Part shown: positions 1 to 7,361 of the stretch, piece by piece
Layout of the letters: every line of letters begins with the position of its first letter
How positions within the stretch are numbered: position 1 is the first letter of the stretch
DNA from: Leptolinea sp.
Lineage (GTDB): Bacteria; Chloroflexota; Anaerolineae; Anaerolineales; Anaerolineaceae
Direction of reading: 5' to 3'
Assembly (NCBI GenBank): GCA_022837205.1
Contig: JALHEL010000007.1
Span: forward strand, 1-18,646
Length of the DNA stretch: 18,646 nt
Made by a program: the position numbers and the translations under genes
Notes under the pieces: model-generated
Databases searched by the model: none
What the model saw: the letters and a program-made list of their open reading frames with translations, nothing else
What the model was told of the DNA's origin: nothing

Positions 1-477
1 ATTTCTTTTACACTCAGGGACATTGCCCATAAAATATTAGGGAAGGAACATACAAAAACGCTTATTTATTCCGCAGCAGGAATAAATTTATTTATGGCCG
101 GATATTTTTTCTTTGTTTCCGTTCTTCCGGTTGATTTATCCGCTGGTGGAAGTGAAAATTGGATCAAAGTTTTAACGCCGGTGTGGCGAATAACCATCGC
201 TTCTATTATTGCGGAACTTTGTTCCGAATTAATCGATACGGAAATTTACAGTTGGTGGGTTGAAAAAATTACAAGAAAACATCTGTGGGCACGCGTTTTG
301 ATCTCCAACGGAGTGAGTGTTCCTGTTGACTCTCTGCTTTTTGCGTTTATCGCTTTTTATGGAATGATCCCGTTACCGGCTGTATGGGAGATATTTATCG
401 GGAATGTCGTAATAAAATATCTCGTTACGCTTGTGAGTGTACCTTTAATCTATTTAGGAAAAGAGACAGAGCAATAA
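1..477 (+). CDS. VUT/YhhQ-family queuosine precursor transporter (3' part)
   Basis: The frame is open from base 1, so the gene begins outside the window; 158 residues are visible and the ATG at 94 is internal. The fragment starts with ISFTLRDIAHKILGK, which resembles the FTLRD...LG segment of VUT (COG1738) proteins. It continues with hydrophobic segments and the stretch ASIIAELCSELIDTEIYSWW, equivalent to the SE(L/F)xD..vY region of that family. A further region (SNGVSVPVDSLLF) and a last membrane segment ending in YLGKETEQ complete it. Family members are small inner-membrane proteins thought to import queuosine precursors such as preQ0/preQ1; that role is from family knowledge and is not shown here. 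The gene lies 23 bases upstream of typA on the same strand, so the two may be cotranscribed. No queuosine biosynthesis gene is seen nearby. Confidence 0.72.
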   Translation: MSFTLRDIAHKILGKEHTKTLIYSAAGINLFMAGYFFFVSVLPVDLSAGGSENWIKVLTPVWRITIASIIAELCSELIDTEIYSWWVEKITRKHLWARVLISNGVSVPVDSLLFAFIAFYGMIPLPAVWEIFIGNVVIKYLVTLVSVPLIYLGKETEQ

Positions 478-500
478 ACTCTGATTTGAATTATAAAAAA

Positions 501-2360
501 ATGAAAACAATTAGAAATGACCTTCGAAATATCGCGATTATCGCTCATGTCGATCATGGAAAAACCACACTTGTCGATGCAATGCTGAAACAAGCGAAAG
601 TATTTCGTGCCAATCAACAGGTTGAAGAAAGAGTGATGGATTCCAATGACCTCGAGCGAGAGCGCGGAATTACCATTCTGTCAAAGAATACCGCCATCTC
701 GATACCGGACCCCGAAACCGGTGAAATGGTAAAGATAAATATTGTCGATACACCCGGCCATGCGGATTTCGGAGGAGAAGTCGAACGGGTCATGAATATG
801 GTCGACGGTGCACTGTTATTAGTGGATGCCGCAGAAGGACCGATGGCTCAAACTCGTTTCGTTTTAAAAAAAGCACTTGCTATGGGTTTGAGAGTAATTG
901 TTGTGATTAATAAAATGGATCGAAAAGATGCCGACCCCGAGCGAACATTAAACAAAATATTTGATTTGTTTATTGATTTGGGAGCCACGGATGAGCAAGC
1001 CGATTTTCCGATCATTTACGCGGACGGAATAAAAGGAAAAGCCGGATATACGCCGGAATTGTCCGAAAATTTACAGCCGCTGTTCCAAACAATTTTAAGA
1101 AAAATCAATCCGCCGGAAGTGGAAATCGACCAGCCGTTTCAAATGGTGGTCAGTAATATATTTTATGACGAATATCGCGGATTAGGGGTCATCGGAAGAA
1201 TTCATCGCGGAAAATTAAAAGCCGGTATGAATTTATCCAGAATAAAGCCGGACGGTACTATCGTACCGGAAAATGCCAGATATCTCTATACTTACAGCGG
1301 ATTGAATAAAGTTGAAACGCAGGAAGCCTCCGCAGGCGAAATTATTTCTATCGCGGGGCTTAATGAAATTTCCATCGGGGATACCCTATCCGATCCGAAT
1401 TATCCGGAAGCATTACCTGTTATTTCCGTGGAAGAACCGACCGTAAAAATGACATTCGGTGTAAATTCCTCTCCTTTCGCCGGGAGAGAAGGAAAATTCA
1501 GTACGTCCAGAAAGTTACGGGAACGTCTTTTTTCGGAATTGCGAAACAATGTTGCATTGAGAGTCGAAGAGACAGATACTACCGATAATTTTGTTGTCTC
1601 GGGACGGGGCGAGCTTCATTTAGCTATTCTTATCGAAACAATGCGCAGAGAAGGATATGAATTTCAAGTTTCCAGACCCGAAGTAATTATGATCGAAGGA
1701 TCCAACGGTGAATTATTGGAACCGTTTGAAGAAGTTTACATCGATACCAGCCCCGATACGGTCGGGACGGTAGTGGAAATGTTAGGGTCAAGGAAGGGCA
1801 GGATTCAGGAAATTACGGATAATCCGGACAGTTCGGTCCATTTGCATTATATCGTTCCGACTCGGGGATTACTCGGATTCCGTTATCAGTTTCTTACAGC
1901 CACTCACGGAATGGGTGTTATTAATTCGTCTTTTCTGGAATACGCCCCCTATGCCGGTCCGATTGCTTCGCGTAATACAAACTCCATCGTTGCATGGGAA
2001 GACGGTCTGACGACGACTTACGGTTTAAAAAACGCCGAAGAGAGAGGTGTTTTATTCATCGGTCCGGGCGTGGAAGTTTATGAAGGAATGGTTGTCGGCG
2101 AATCCATGCGCGTGACGGATTTGACTGTGAATGTTTGCAAGAAAAAGCATCTGACCAACATGCGCCAATCCAATAAAGATATCGAAGTTCGTTTGAACGC
2201 CGTGCGGCAGATGAGTTTGGATGAAGCTATAGAATATTTGGCTGAAGACGAATTGTTAGAAGTTACTCCGACCAATTTTAGAATTCGAAAGAAGATTTTG
2301 GATACCGAAGAACGCGGGAAGACTCAGAAAAGGGAAAGAGAAAAATTATCCGACTTGTAG
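501..2360 (+). CDS. typA: Ribosome-associated GTPase TypA/BipA
   Basis: A 619-residue translational GTPase, close to the usual TypA length of about 605-615. Visible G motifs are AHVDHGKT (residues 15-22), the RGITI switch with Thr58, DTPGHADF (83-90) and NKMD (137-140). EF-G-like domains follow, including GRGELHLAILIETMRREGYE, a TypA/EF-G domain III signature, and then the TypA-specific C-terminal region with TRGLLGFRYQFLTATHGMG. TypA acts on the ribosome and supports 50S assembly and growth at low temperature or under stress. I chose the ATG at 501 because MKTIRNDLRNIAIIAHVDHG is the normal TypA N-terminus. The frame stays open back to an ATG at 384, but those 39 extra codons overlap the transporter gene and have no family counterpart. 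No strong Shine-Dalgarno is visible. The stop codon directly abuts the stop of the convergent flavoprotein gene. Confidence 0.97.
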   Translation: MKTIRNDLRNIAIIAHVDHGKTTLVDAMLKQAKVFRANQQVEERVMDSNDLERERGITILSKNTAISIPDPETGEMVKINIVDTPGHADFGGEVERVMNMVDGALLLVDAAEGPMAQTRFVLKKALAMGLRVIVVINKMDRKDADPERTLNKIFDLFIDLGATDEQADFPIIYADGIKGKAGYTPELSENLQPLFQTILRKINPPEVEIDQPFQMVVSNIFYDEYRGLGVIGRIHRGKLKAGMNLSRIKPDGTIVPENARYLYTYSGLNKVETQEASAGEIISIAGLNEISIGDTLSDPNYPEALPVISVEEPTVKMTFGVNSSPFAGREGKFSTSRKLRERLFSELRNNVALRVEETDTTDNFVVSGRGELHLAILIETMRREGYEFQVSRPEVIMIEGSNGELLEPFEEVYIDTSPDTVGTVVEMLGSRKGRIQEITDNPDSSVHLHYIVPTRGLLGFRYQFLTATHGMGVINSSFLEYAPYAGPIASRNTNSIVAWEDGLTTTYGLKNAEERGVLFIGPGVEVYEGMVVGESMRVTDLTVNVCKKKHLTNMRQSNKDIEVRLNAVRQMSLDEAIEYLAEDELLEVTPTNFRIRKKILDTEERGKTQKREREKLSDL

Positions 2361-3593
2361 TTAAGGTTTACCCATCGCTTCTCCCGCTATTAATCCGCTG
2401 GAAAATGCCCAATGGAGGTTGTACCCTCCGCAAGGACCGACCACATCCAATATTTCTCCGGCAAAATAAATCCCCGGAATTTTTAAGGATTCCATTGTCC
2501 GGAGATCGATTTCCGATAAGAGGACTCCTCCGGAACAAGCCTGGGACTCTTTAAATCCTTTTGTCCCTTTAATTTGCATTTTAAAATTCCTTAATTGATC
2601 TATATGAGAACCGAACGATTGATGATTAATTTCGGAACATTTTGTATCGGTGGCTATATTCCATTCATTAAAAAAGAAATCGACTAATTTCATCGGTAAT
2701 ATGGAGAGAAAAATATCACGATAAGGATAATTTTGATCTTGCTTGCTATTAAAAATCCCCTCAATTATTTTTGATTTTTCTTGAGGTATAAAATCGACCT
2801 TGAAATACGGATGATTTTCAAGAAGCAACTGAATTCGGTGACTGAGATTCATACAGCCTGGGCCGTTCATTCCAAAGTCTGTAAAAATGATATTCCCGAA
2901 GGATTCATCTATTTGCCTGCTTTCCCGGAAAAGTTTCAGGTTTACATCCAAGCGAATGCCGGATAGAAGTTTATGAGGTTCATTTTCCAACAAAACCGGA
3001 GATAATGCCGGAAAAAAAGGGGCGACATGAATTCCGAATTTTTTCAATTCCGACACAATACCCGTGTCTGCCCGTAATTGAGGAAAAGCTTTACTTCCCG
3101 TCGCAATTAAGATTCGGTCGAAAACCAGAGAATCTTTCCTGTTATCTACGGTTAACCGAAATTGATTTTCGTAAAGCGTGATCGATAAAACTTTTGTATT
3201 TTCAATTATATGGATATTATTTTCCGTTAGATTGCCATTTAGAATCTGAACGACATTTGCGGCGGAAAAAGACTGAGGATAAACCCACCCATCGTCGGTC
3301 GCAATGGTGGGAATACCGATCCGATCAAGGAACAACCGTAAATCAGCCGGTGACCAACGAGAGAAAACAGGACTGAGATCCGCTGGCTGAGTTGAATAAT
3401 ATCGCTCCGGATCTAATTCAAGATTGGTCAGGTTGCATCGTCCGCTCCCCGTTACCGATAATTTTCTGCCGATTTTCGGGTTTGCATCAAATAGATAAAC
3501 ATCATAATCGGATATATGACGTATCATTAATGCAGCAGCAATTCCTGCCGGACCGCCACCGAGAATTGCTACTTTAAACGCATTGCCTTGCAT
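2361..3593 (-). CDS. HI0933/YhiN-family FAD-dependent flavoprotein
   Basis: A 410-residue protein with an N-terminal Rossmann FAD-binding motif, AILGGGPAGIAAA (residues 9-21). An acidic residue ends the second strand (YLFDANPK), and the family hallmark GRKLSVTGSGRCNLTN follows at 42-57. The C-terminus carries a second FAD-contacting region, GIYFAGEILDVVGPCGGYN, followed by WAFSSGLIAGEAMG. This matches the HI0933/YhiN (BaiN-like, COG2081) family, cytosolic flavoproteins often annotated as aminoacetone oxidase-like or NAD(P)/FAD-dependent oxidoreductases. The substrate is not known from sequence. Length is normal for the family (about 390-420). The gene has no same-strand neighbour. Its stop abuts the typA stop, and its start faces the response regulator across 129 bases. 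No clear Shine-Dalgarno is visible upstream of the ATG. Confidence 0.93.
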   Translation of the reverse strand: MQGNAFKVAILGGGPAGIAAALMIRHISDYDVYLFDANPKIGRKLSVTGSGRCNLTNLELDPERYYSTQPADLSPVFSRWSPADLRLFLDRIGIPTIATDDGWVYPQSFSAANVVQILNGNLTENNIHIIENTKVLSITLYENQFRLTVDNRKDSLVFDRILIATGSKAFPQLRADTGIVSELKKFGIHVAPFFPALSPVLLENEPHKLLSGIRLDVNLKLFRESRQIDESFGNIIFTDFGMNGPGCMNLSHRIQLLLENHPYFKVDFIPQEKSKIIEGIFNSKQDQNYPYRDIFLSILPMKLVDFFFNEWNIATDTKCSEINHQSFGSHIDQLRNFKMQIKGTKGFKESQACSGGVLLSEIDLRTMESLKIPGIYFAGEILDVVGPCGGYNLHWAFSSGLIAGEAMGKP

Positions 3594-3722
3594 AGTTTTT
3601 TAGTGTACAATGAAACTTGTCAGGTTGATAAGAATAATATGACATATTAAAATTATGACATGTCATTGTTTTTTTAAGATTAAAAAAGCAAAAATTATTT
3701 ATTGCCGTAGGAGTTCCAACAG
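3594..3722. promoter_or_regulatory. Divergent intergenic region with palindromic operator-like sites
   Basis: This AT-rich spacer separates the flavoprotein gene (minus) from the response regulator (plus). It holds a perfect 12-bp palindrome, ATGACATGTCAT, at 3655-3666. The heptamer TATGACA occurs twice in direct orientation, at 3638-3644 and 3654-3660, 16 bases apart. An inverted TGTCA lies at 3618-3622 and a TGTACA palindrome at 3604-3609. The Shine-Dalgarno TAGGAG at 3708-3713 sits nine bases before the response-regulator ATG. The arrangement looks like an operator and would suit autoregulation by the NarL-type protein, but that is inference. I cannot assign -35/-10 elements confidently to either gene. 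Confidence 0.45.
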
Positions 3723-4376
3723 ATGAATAAAATACGCATTGTTCTCGTAGATGATCATGAAGTTGTCAGACTTGGTCTTAAATCTCTTCTTGAACAGGGA
3801 TCGCGATTCGAGGTGGTCGGGGAAGCGAGCAATGCAAAAGAAGCGATCGAAATCACCGGAAAATTGCGACCGGATATTGTTTTAATGGATATTCGGCTTC
3901 CCGGGCAATCCGGTATTGACGCCTGTGAAGAAATTACGCAAAAATATCCGGATGTCAAAGTTGTCATGCTGACATCTTATGCCGAAGATGAGATGCTTTT
4001 TTCTGCAATAAGAGCCGGAGCTTCTGGATACCTGTTAAAACAAATCAGCAGTGAAGATTTGGTTCGATCTCTTGAATCTGTAGCCAGAGGAGATGCTCTT
4101 TTGGATCCGCTTGTGACACAACGTGTCTTTCAGGAGGTTCGCCGAGCGGTAAAAGAAGAAGAAGCATCGGCATTTGCGATATTAAGTCAACAGGAAAAAC
4201 ATGTGTTGATTCTTGTTTCGGAAGGAAAGACAAATCGGGAAATAGCAAAGTCTTTATTCTTAGGAGAAGGAACTGTTCGAAATTATGTCAGCAGTATCTT
4301 ATCCAAATTAGGCACGAGCAACCGAGCCGAAGCGGCTGCTTATGCGGTCGAACATAATTTGAAAGATTATCTGTAA
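3723..4376 (+). CDS. NarL/FixJ (DevR-like) response regulator
   Basis: A 217-residue two-domain regulator. The receiver domain (about 1-120) shows the acidic pair D10/D11, the phosphoacceptor D56 in LMDIRLPG, T84 in LTSYAEDEM and the conserved K106. The C-terminal LuxR-type helix-turn-helix (about 153-210) includes LSQQEKHVLILVSEGKTNRE and VRNYVSSILSKLG. The LTSY...GASGYLLK and NYVS.(I/L)L.KLG strings resemble the DevR/DosR branch of the NarL family. By family knowledge it should bind DNA as a phosphorylated dimer and activate or repress transcription. No histidine kinase lies in the window, so its signal is unknown. A good Shine-Dalgarno (TAGGAG, nine-base spacing) supports the start. Palindromic sites upstream could be self-regulatory. 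It converges on the serine hydrolase gene with 13 bases between stops. Confidence 0.93.
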   Translation: MNKIRIVLVDDHEVVRLGLKSLLEQGSRFEVVGEASNAKEAIEITGKLRPDIVLMDIRLPGQSGIDACEEITQKYPDVKVVMLTSYAEDEMLFSAIRAGASGYLLKQISSEDLVRSLESVARGDALLDPLVTQRVFQEVRRAVKEEEASAFAILSQQEKHVLILVSEGKTNREIAKSLFLGEGTVRNYVSSILSKLGTSNRAEAAAYAVEHNLKDYL

Positions 4377-4389
4377 AACGGAAGCTTGG

Positions 4390-5889
4390 TTAATTGACAG
4401 TGTCGTTTTGTTGCGGATTAAAAAATCCATATACTGCCGAAGAAATACGAGAGAACAAAATATTACCTTTTTCAAAAATCAGATTTTGCGGATGGTAGGT
4501 ATAGATACTTAGAATATAATCACCGCCCGGACTGTAGACCGCAGCCACATTGCTCATGGTATGGAGGAGTCCGTCGGATTCCTCTATCCATCCGTGCTTA
4601 TGTGCTATCGGGATACCGTCCGGTATCCCCGCCGATATCAAGTATGGCAAATGATTGTTCTTGAGCAATGTCATCATATCACTGCATTCGCTTTGCGTGA
4701 TTTCGTTCGGAAAAACCTCCGTCAGCTTCCCCTTACCGTATAAATCACATTGATAAATCAGATACAGCAACAAACCGATATCTTTGGGCGTTGTTTGGTT
4801 ATAGATATCCGGCTTTAGGTCGATATCTGTTCGTGTATTTGCCGGAGTTTCTATTCGATCAAGCAAAGGCGCACCTAAATAAAAATACCCGGCAAGAAAT
4901 GTATTTTGAAACCCGAGCGCTCTGATATCTTTTGTAACTTCTAACGGGGCTGTCTCGCCACCGATTACGTTTTCCAAGAGCCAATCTGTCTGTTCATTTT
5001 TTGATTCGGTTATCATCAATTCCAACTGTCGGGAAACAACGGCACTCGGTTTCTCATCCAAGTGTTTAAAAGCGGATATCATAATCGGGATTTTTATGGT
5101 ACTGGCAGCGGTAAAAGCAATTTCCGGAATTAAATTTGATTTATTCTGGCGGGCAAAATCAAATTCTTCGCCGGTCTTGGGGTCTAATAAGTATATTTCG
5201 GTGATTTGGTCCGGGTCTTGATTTTGATCTACAACCGAGGATAATAAAATTTCCAAATTTGTTAAAGAAGATGGCGGCTCGGGAATACTGATAATCGGTA
5301 AATCAATCGTCTGATGATCGAATGAAGTTAAAGCTTCTTGAATCATTTCAACGGCTTTTTTGATATCCAATTGATAACCGGGATGCCCCGAATAAAAACC
5401 GGAACCGTTAAGATCCGGATATTTTGCCGCTGCCGGTTGATCATATCGAGCGCTTATCTCGTTTCGCAAAAATGACTCGATTTTTTCTTCATCTGCGTTG
5501 GATTCCAGTGCTATCGAGATTGGTTCTCTTTTTTGTTCCCTGAACAAACTGTTTAAAAATGTTTTTGAAGAACACATCTCGGATGCTTTTGATTCCAATT
5601 CGGATTGTGCTTTTTCGACGTCAATTTTGAAAGAAAACTGTTCCGGATTAACCTGAATCAAACTTTCTTGATATTTTAATTCGAGCGGAATCGATGAAAG
5701 CGTTTTTATTTCTTCCATAGCCTCTGAGATCGTCAAACCTCCGATATTCAACGGCCCAGCTGTTGAATTTTCAGGAAGAATATTGCATTGAGAATAAAAT
5801 ATATCCCTTGAAATAATCAAAAGAACAACCGATAAAAAAAGGAGAGAAAAGGCAATTGCAAAAAAACCATAGCGAATTTTTCGGGACAT
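4390..5889 (-). CDS. Membrane-anchored serine hydrolase, YoaR-like plus beta-lactamase-like domains
   Basis: A 499-residue protein. Residues 5-27 form one membrane segment after a short positive N-terminus, so the rest is probably extracytoplasmic. Residues about 46-200 resemble the YoaR/VanW-associated putative peptidoglycan-binding domain (LNIGGLTISEAMEEI and the repeat-like segment near 165-200). Residues about 212-490 resemble class A beta-lactamase/PBP-like domains: S263-T-I-K266 is the SxxK motif, S296-K-N298 fits the SDN position, and K431-H-G433 fits KTG. TPKDIG near 367 matches the usual segment after the omega loop, but I see no ExxLN motif for the deacylating Glu. That favours a PBP-like or cell-wall hydrolase role over true beta-lactamase activity. 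Substrate is unknown. The gene is monocistronic here and shares a 172-bp divergent region with the small gene at 6062. Confidence 0.85.
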   Translation of the reverse strand: MSRKIRYGFFAIAFSLLFLSVVLLIISRDIFYSQCNILPENSTAGPLNIGGLTISEAMEEIKTLSSIPLELKYQESLIQVNPEQFSFKIDVEKAQSELESKASEMCSSKTFLNSLFREQKREPISIALESNADEEKIESFLRNEISARYDQPAAAKYPDLNGSGFYSGHPGYQLDIKKAVEMIQEALTSFDHQTIDLPIISIPEPPSSLTNLEILLSSVVDQNQDPDQITEIYLLDPKTGEEFDFARQNKSNLIPEIAFTAASTIKIPIMISAFKHLDEKPSAVVSRQLELMITESKNEQTDWLLENVIGGETAPLEVTKDIRALGFQNTFLAGYFYLGAPLLDRIETPANTRTDIDLKPDIYNQTTPKDIGLLLYLIYQCDLYGKGKLTEVFPNEITQSECSDMMTLLKNNHLPYLISAGIPDGIPIAHKHGWIEESDGLLHTMSNVAAVYSPGGDYILSIYTYHPQNLIFEKGNILFSRISSAVYGFFNPQQNDTVN

Positions 5890-6014
5890 ACGTTTTAACC
5901 TGTTCCATTTTATCAGGAAATTGGCTGGCCATTTTGATTTTGTGAAATTGAAGAGAATACGCGGAGGTTATAGAGACAAAATATTCTTATATGGAGTGAT
6001 CAATACTTATACTG

Positions 6015-6020
6015 TATAAT
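6015..6020 (+). promoter_or_regulatory. Candidate -10 box for the 6062 gene
   Basis: A consensus TATAAT sits 41 bases before the ATG at 6062, directly downstream of an overlapping TATACT (6008-6013). The base run at the expected -35 position (TGGAGT, 5992-5997) is a poor match to TTGACA. Position in the divergent spacer (5890-6061) makes a promoter for the small gene and yigZ likely. No experimental start is known, and the other half of the spacer, serving the minus-strand serine hydrolase, has no box I would name. Confidence 0.35.
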
Positions 6021-6061
6021 TCGATCCCAGAAAATAAAAACATGGGGTATAAAGATATTTT

Positions 6062-6475
6062 ATGAGCAGAGTAATTCGTACCGGAAGTGCAAGTACTGAA
6101 AGAAACAGATTAAAAAAGGCTCTGGTTCTGGCGATCCGAGAGTTGATGAAGCAATCGGAACCGAACGAAACTTCAAGAGACCTGATTGCTTTTATTTTGT
6201 TGTGTCTGGAACGAATCACTGAAACGGTTGAAGAATCGGCGGAAGCATGGGAAAAGCGCGGATATTGGTTAAAAGCTGATCATTTTCGAATGGAATGGGA
6301 GTGGGCGCGTTTGTTGGCGGAACGGATCCGCCCGAATGTACTGACAGAAAATTACAACAAAATAATTCCCGATCTCATCGAATTGAGTCAATCACTAAAT
6401 GATGTTACGATATCCGATAATCACCGATTAGGAACTCCCTGGCTTGGAGCATGGGACCAACTCCATAAAAAATGA
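6062..6475 (+). CDS. Small uncharacterised protein, helical, Trp/Arg/Glu-rich
   Basis: A 137-residue predicted cytosolic protein with no signal peptide, membrane segment or cofactor motif. It begins MSRVIRTGSASTERNRLKKA, followed by a long helical region. The distinctive core EAWEKRGYWLKADHFRMEWE (residues about 61-80) is rich in Trp, Arg and Glu. The C-terminus has TPWLGAWDQLHKK. I recall similar WEKRxYWxKADxFRxEW strings in hypothetical proteins from Chloroflexota, but I cannot search to confirm, and no function is known to me. Coding status is supported by clean position between a TATAAT box and yigZ, absence of overlap, and a codon pattern like its neighbours. The Shine-Dalgarno is weak (GGGG 14 bases upstream). 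The gap to yigZ is 20 bases, so the two are probably cotranscribed. Confidence 0.78.
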   Translation: MSRVIRTGSASTERNRLKKALVLAIRELMKQSEPNETSRDLIAFILLCLERITETVEESAEAWEKRGYWLKADHFRMEWEWARLLAERIRPNVLTENYNKIIPDLIELSQSLNDVTISDNHRLGTPWLGAWDQLHKK

Positions 6476-6495
6476 GACTCAATTAATTTATCTCC

Positions 6496-7170
6496 ATGAA
6501 AAAAAGCACGGTAGATGATGAATATCCGAACAGTTCAAAACGGCTTTTCGTCCCTGCGGTCGAAACCAAAGCTGAAATAACGGTTATCAATTCAAAATTT
6601 ATAGCCACCTGTGCGCCCGTATTTTCGGTTGAAGAAGCAAAAGATTTTATTTTGAAAATACGCAAGACCTATCCGGATGCTACGCACCATGTACCTGCGT
6701 ATGTAATAGGCCATTATTCTTCGACCGTTTGTTACTGTAATGATGACGGTGAACCCGCCGGTTCGGCGGGAAGGCCGATTTTGACCGTTCTCACGGGAAG
6801 CGGAATGGGTGATATCGCTATGGTTGTTACCCGTTATTTCGGAGGAACGAAACTCGGTATCGGAGGATTGGTTCATGCTTATGGCGGTGCCGCCAAAAAG
6901 GTATTATCAATCGTCCCCCGTGCTGAAAAAGTATTAATGGATTCTTTTCGATTTGATATCGATTATCATCTGTTTGAGCTGATAAAAAATCTTTTTAACA
7001 CAGAAAATGTTTTATTGATTGATCATATTTTTGCGGAGAAGATTACCATATCTGCCAAAGTTGAATCATTTCGATTTCCTGAAATTGAGGAAAAACTGAA
7101 CGAATTATCCAACGGTAAGATCATCCTTGAAAAAATTTACGAAAGAAAAACGGAAATTCGACCAATTTGA
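6496..7170 (+). CDS. yigZ: YigZ/IMPACT-family protein
   Basis: A 224-residue protein with the full UPF0029/IMPACT domain. INSKFIATCAPV (residues 31-42) is the usual N-terminal strand, HHVPAYVIG follows, and the family signatures are NDDGEPAGSAGRPIL (82-96) and VVTRYFGGTKLGIGGLV (110-126). The last third (about 145-224) corresponds to the DUF1949 C-terminal domain found in bacterial YigZ/YvyE. Length is normal (about 200-220). The eukaryotic homologue IMPACT modulates GCN2 in translation control; the bacterial function is unsettled, and a nucleic-acid-binding role is only suggested. No Shine-Dalgarno is evident before the ATG at 6496, so translation may depend on coupling to the small gene 20 bases upstream. 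A GC-rich inverted repeat inside the gene (6754-6770) falls on the conserved EPAGSAG codons. Confidence 0.95.
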   Translation: MKKSTVDDEYPNSSKRLFVPAVETKAEITVINSKFIATCAPVFSVEEAKDFILKIRKTYPDATHHVPAYVIGHYSSTVCYCNDDGEPAGSAGRPILTVLTGSGMGDIAMVVTRYFGGTKLGIGGLVHAYGGAAKKVLSIVPRAEKVLMDSFRFDIDYHLFELIKNLFNTENVLLIDHIFAEKITISAKVESFRFPEIEEKLNELSNGKIILEKIYERKTEIRPI

Positions 7171-7237
7171 TTTTTCGGTAAAGACATTTTCCTCAGAGCA
7201 ATTTATATCGGATTATTCAAATAAAATTTGAACTGAT

Positions 7238-7265
7238 TTAATAGATTCATCATCAAATCTATTAA
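7238..7265 (+). terminator. AT-rich 10-bp hairpin downstream of yigZ
   Basis: TTAATAGATT (7238-7247) pairs perfectly with AATCTATTAA (7256-7265) around the eight-base loop CATCATCA. It is followed by TATTTT rather than a solid T tract. It lies in the 191-bp spacer between yigZ and the transporter. The stem is AT-rich with one G-C pair, so termination would be weak; an attenuator or a chance structure is equally possible. Nothing else I can name lies in this spacer, apart from a distant GAGGA (7343-7347) before the transporter ATG. Confidence 0.3.
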
Positions 7266-7361
7266 TATTTTAACGAATATAAAACATAAGAATAAAAAGA
7301 TCAAAAAATTGGATTCATGGACTCGAAGAAAAAACGGCATCCGAGGATAAAATAGAATGGC

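Noticed and set aside
384..500. N-terminal extension of typA from the ATG at 384
   Set aside because: It overlaps the transporter gene in another frame, and TypA proteins begin at MKTIRN-type sequences, so the start at 501 was chosen.
6754..6770. GC-rich hairpin CCCGCC-GGTTC-GGCGGG inside yigZ
   Set aside because: It falls on the codons for the conserved EPAGSAG motif and is explained by the protein sequence; no sign of a terminator or repeat element.
6592..6876. 94-codon open frame on the minus strand across yigZ
   Set aside because: Antisense shadow of a well-conserved gene; no family resemblance or ribosome binding site.
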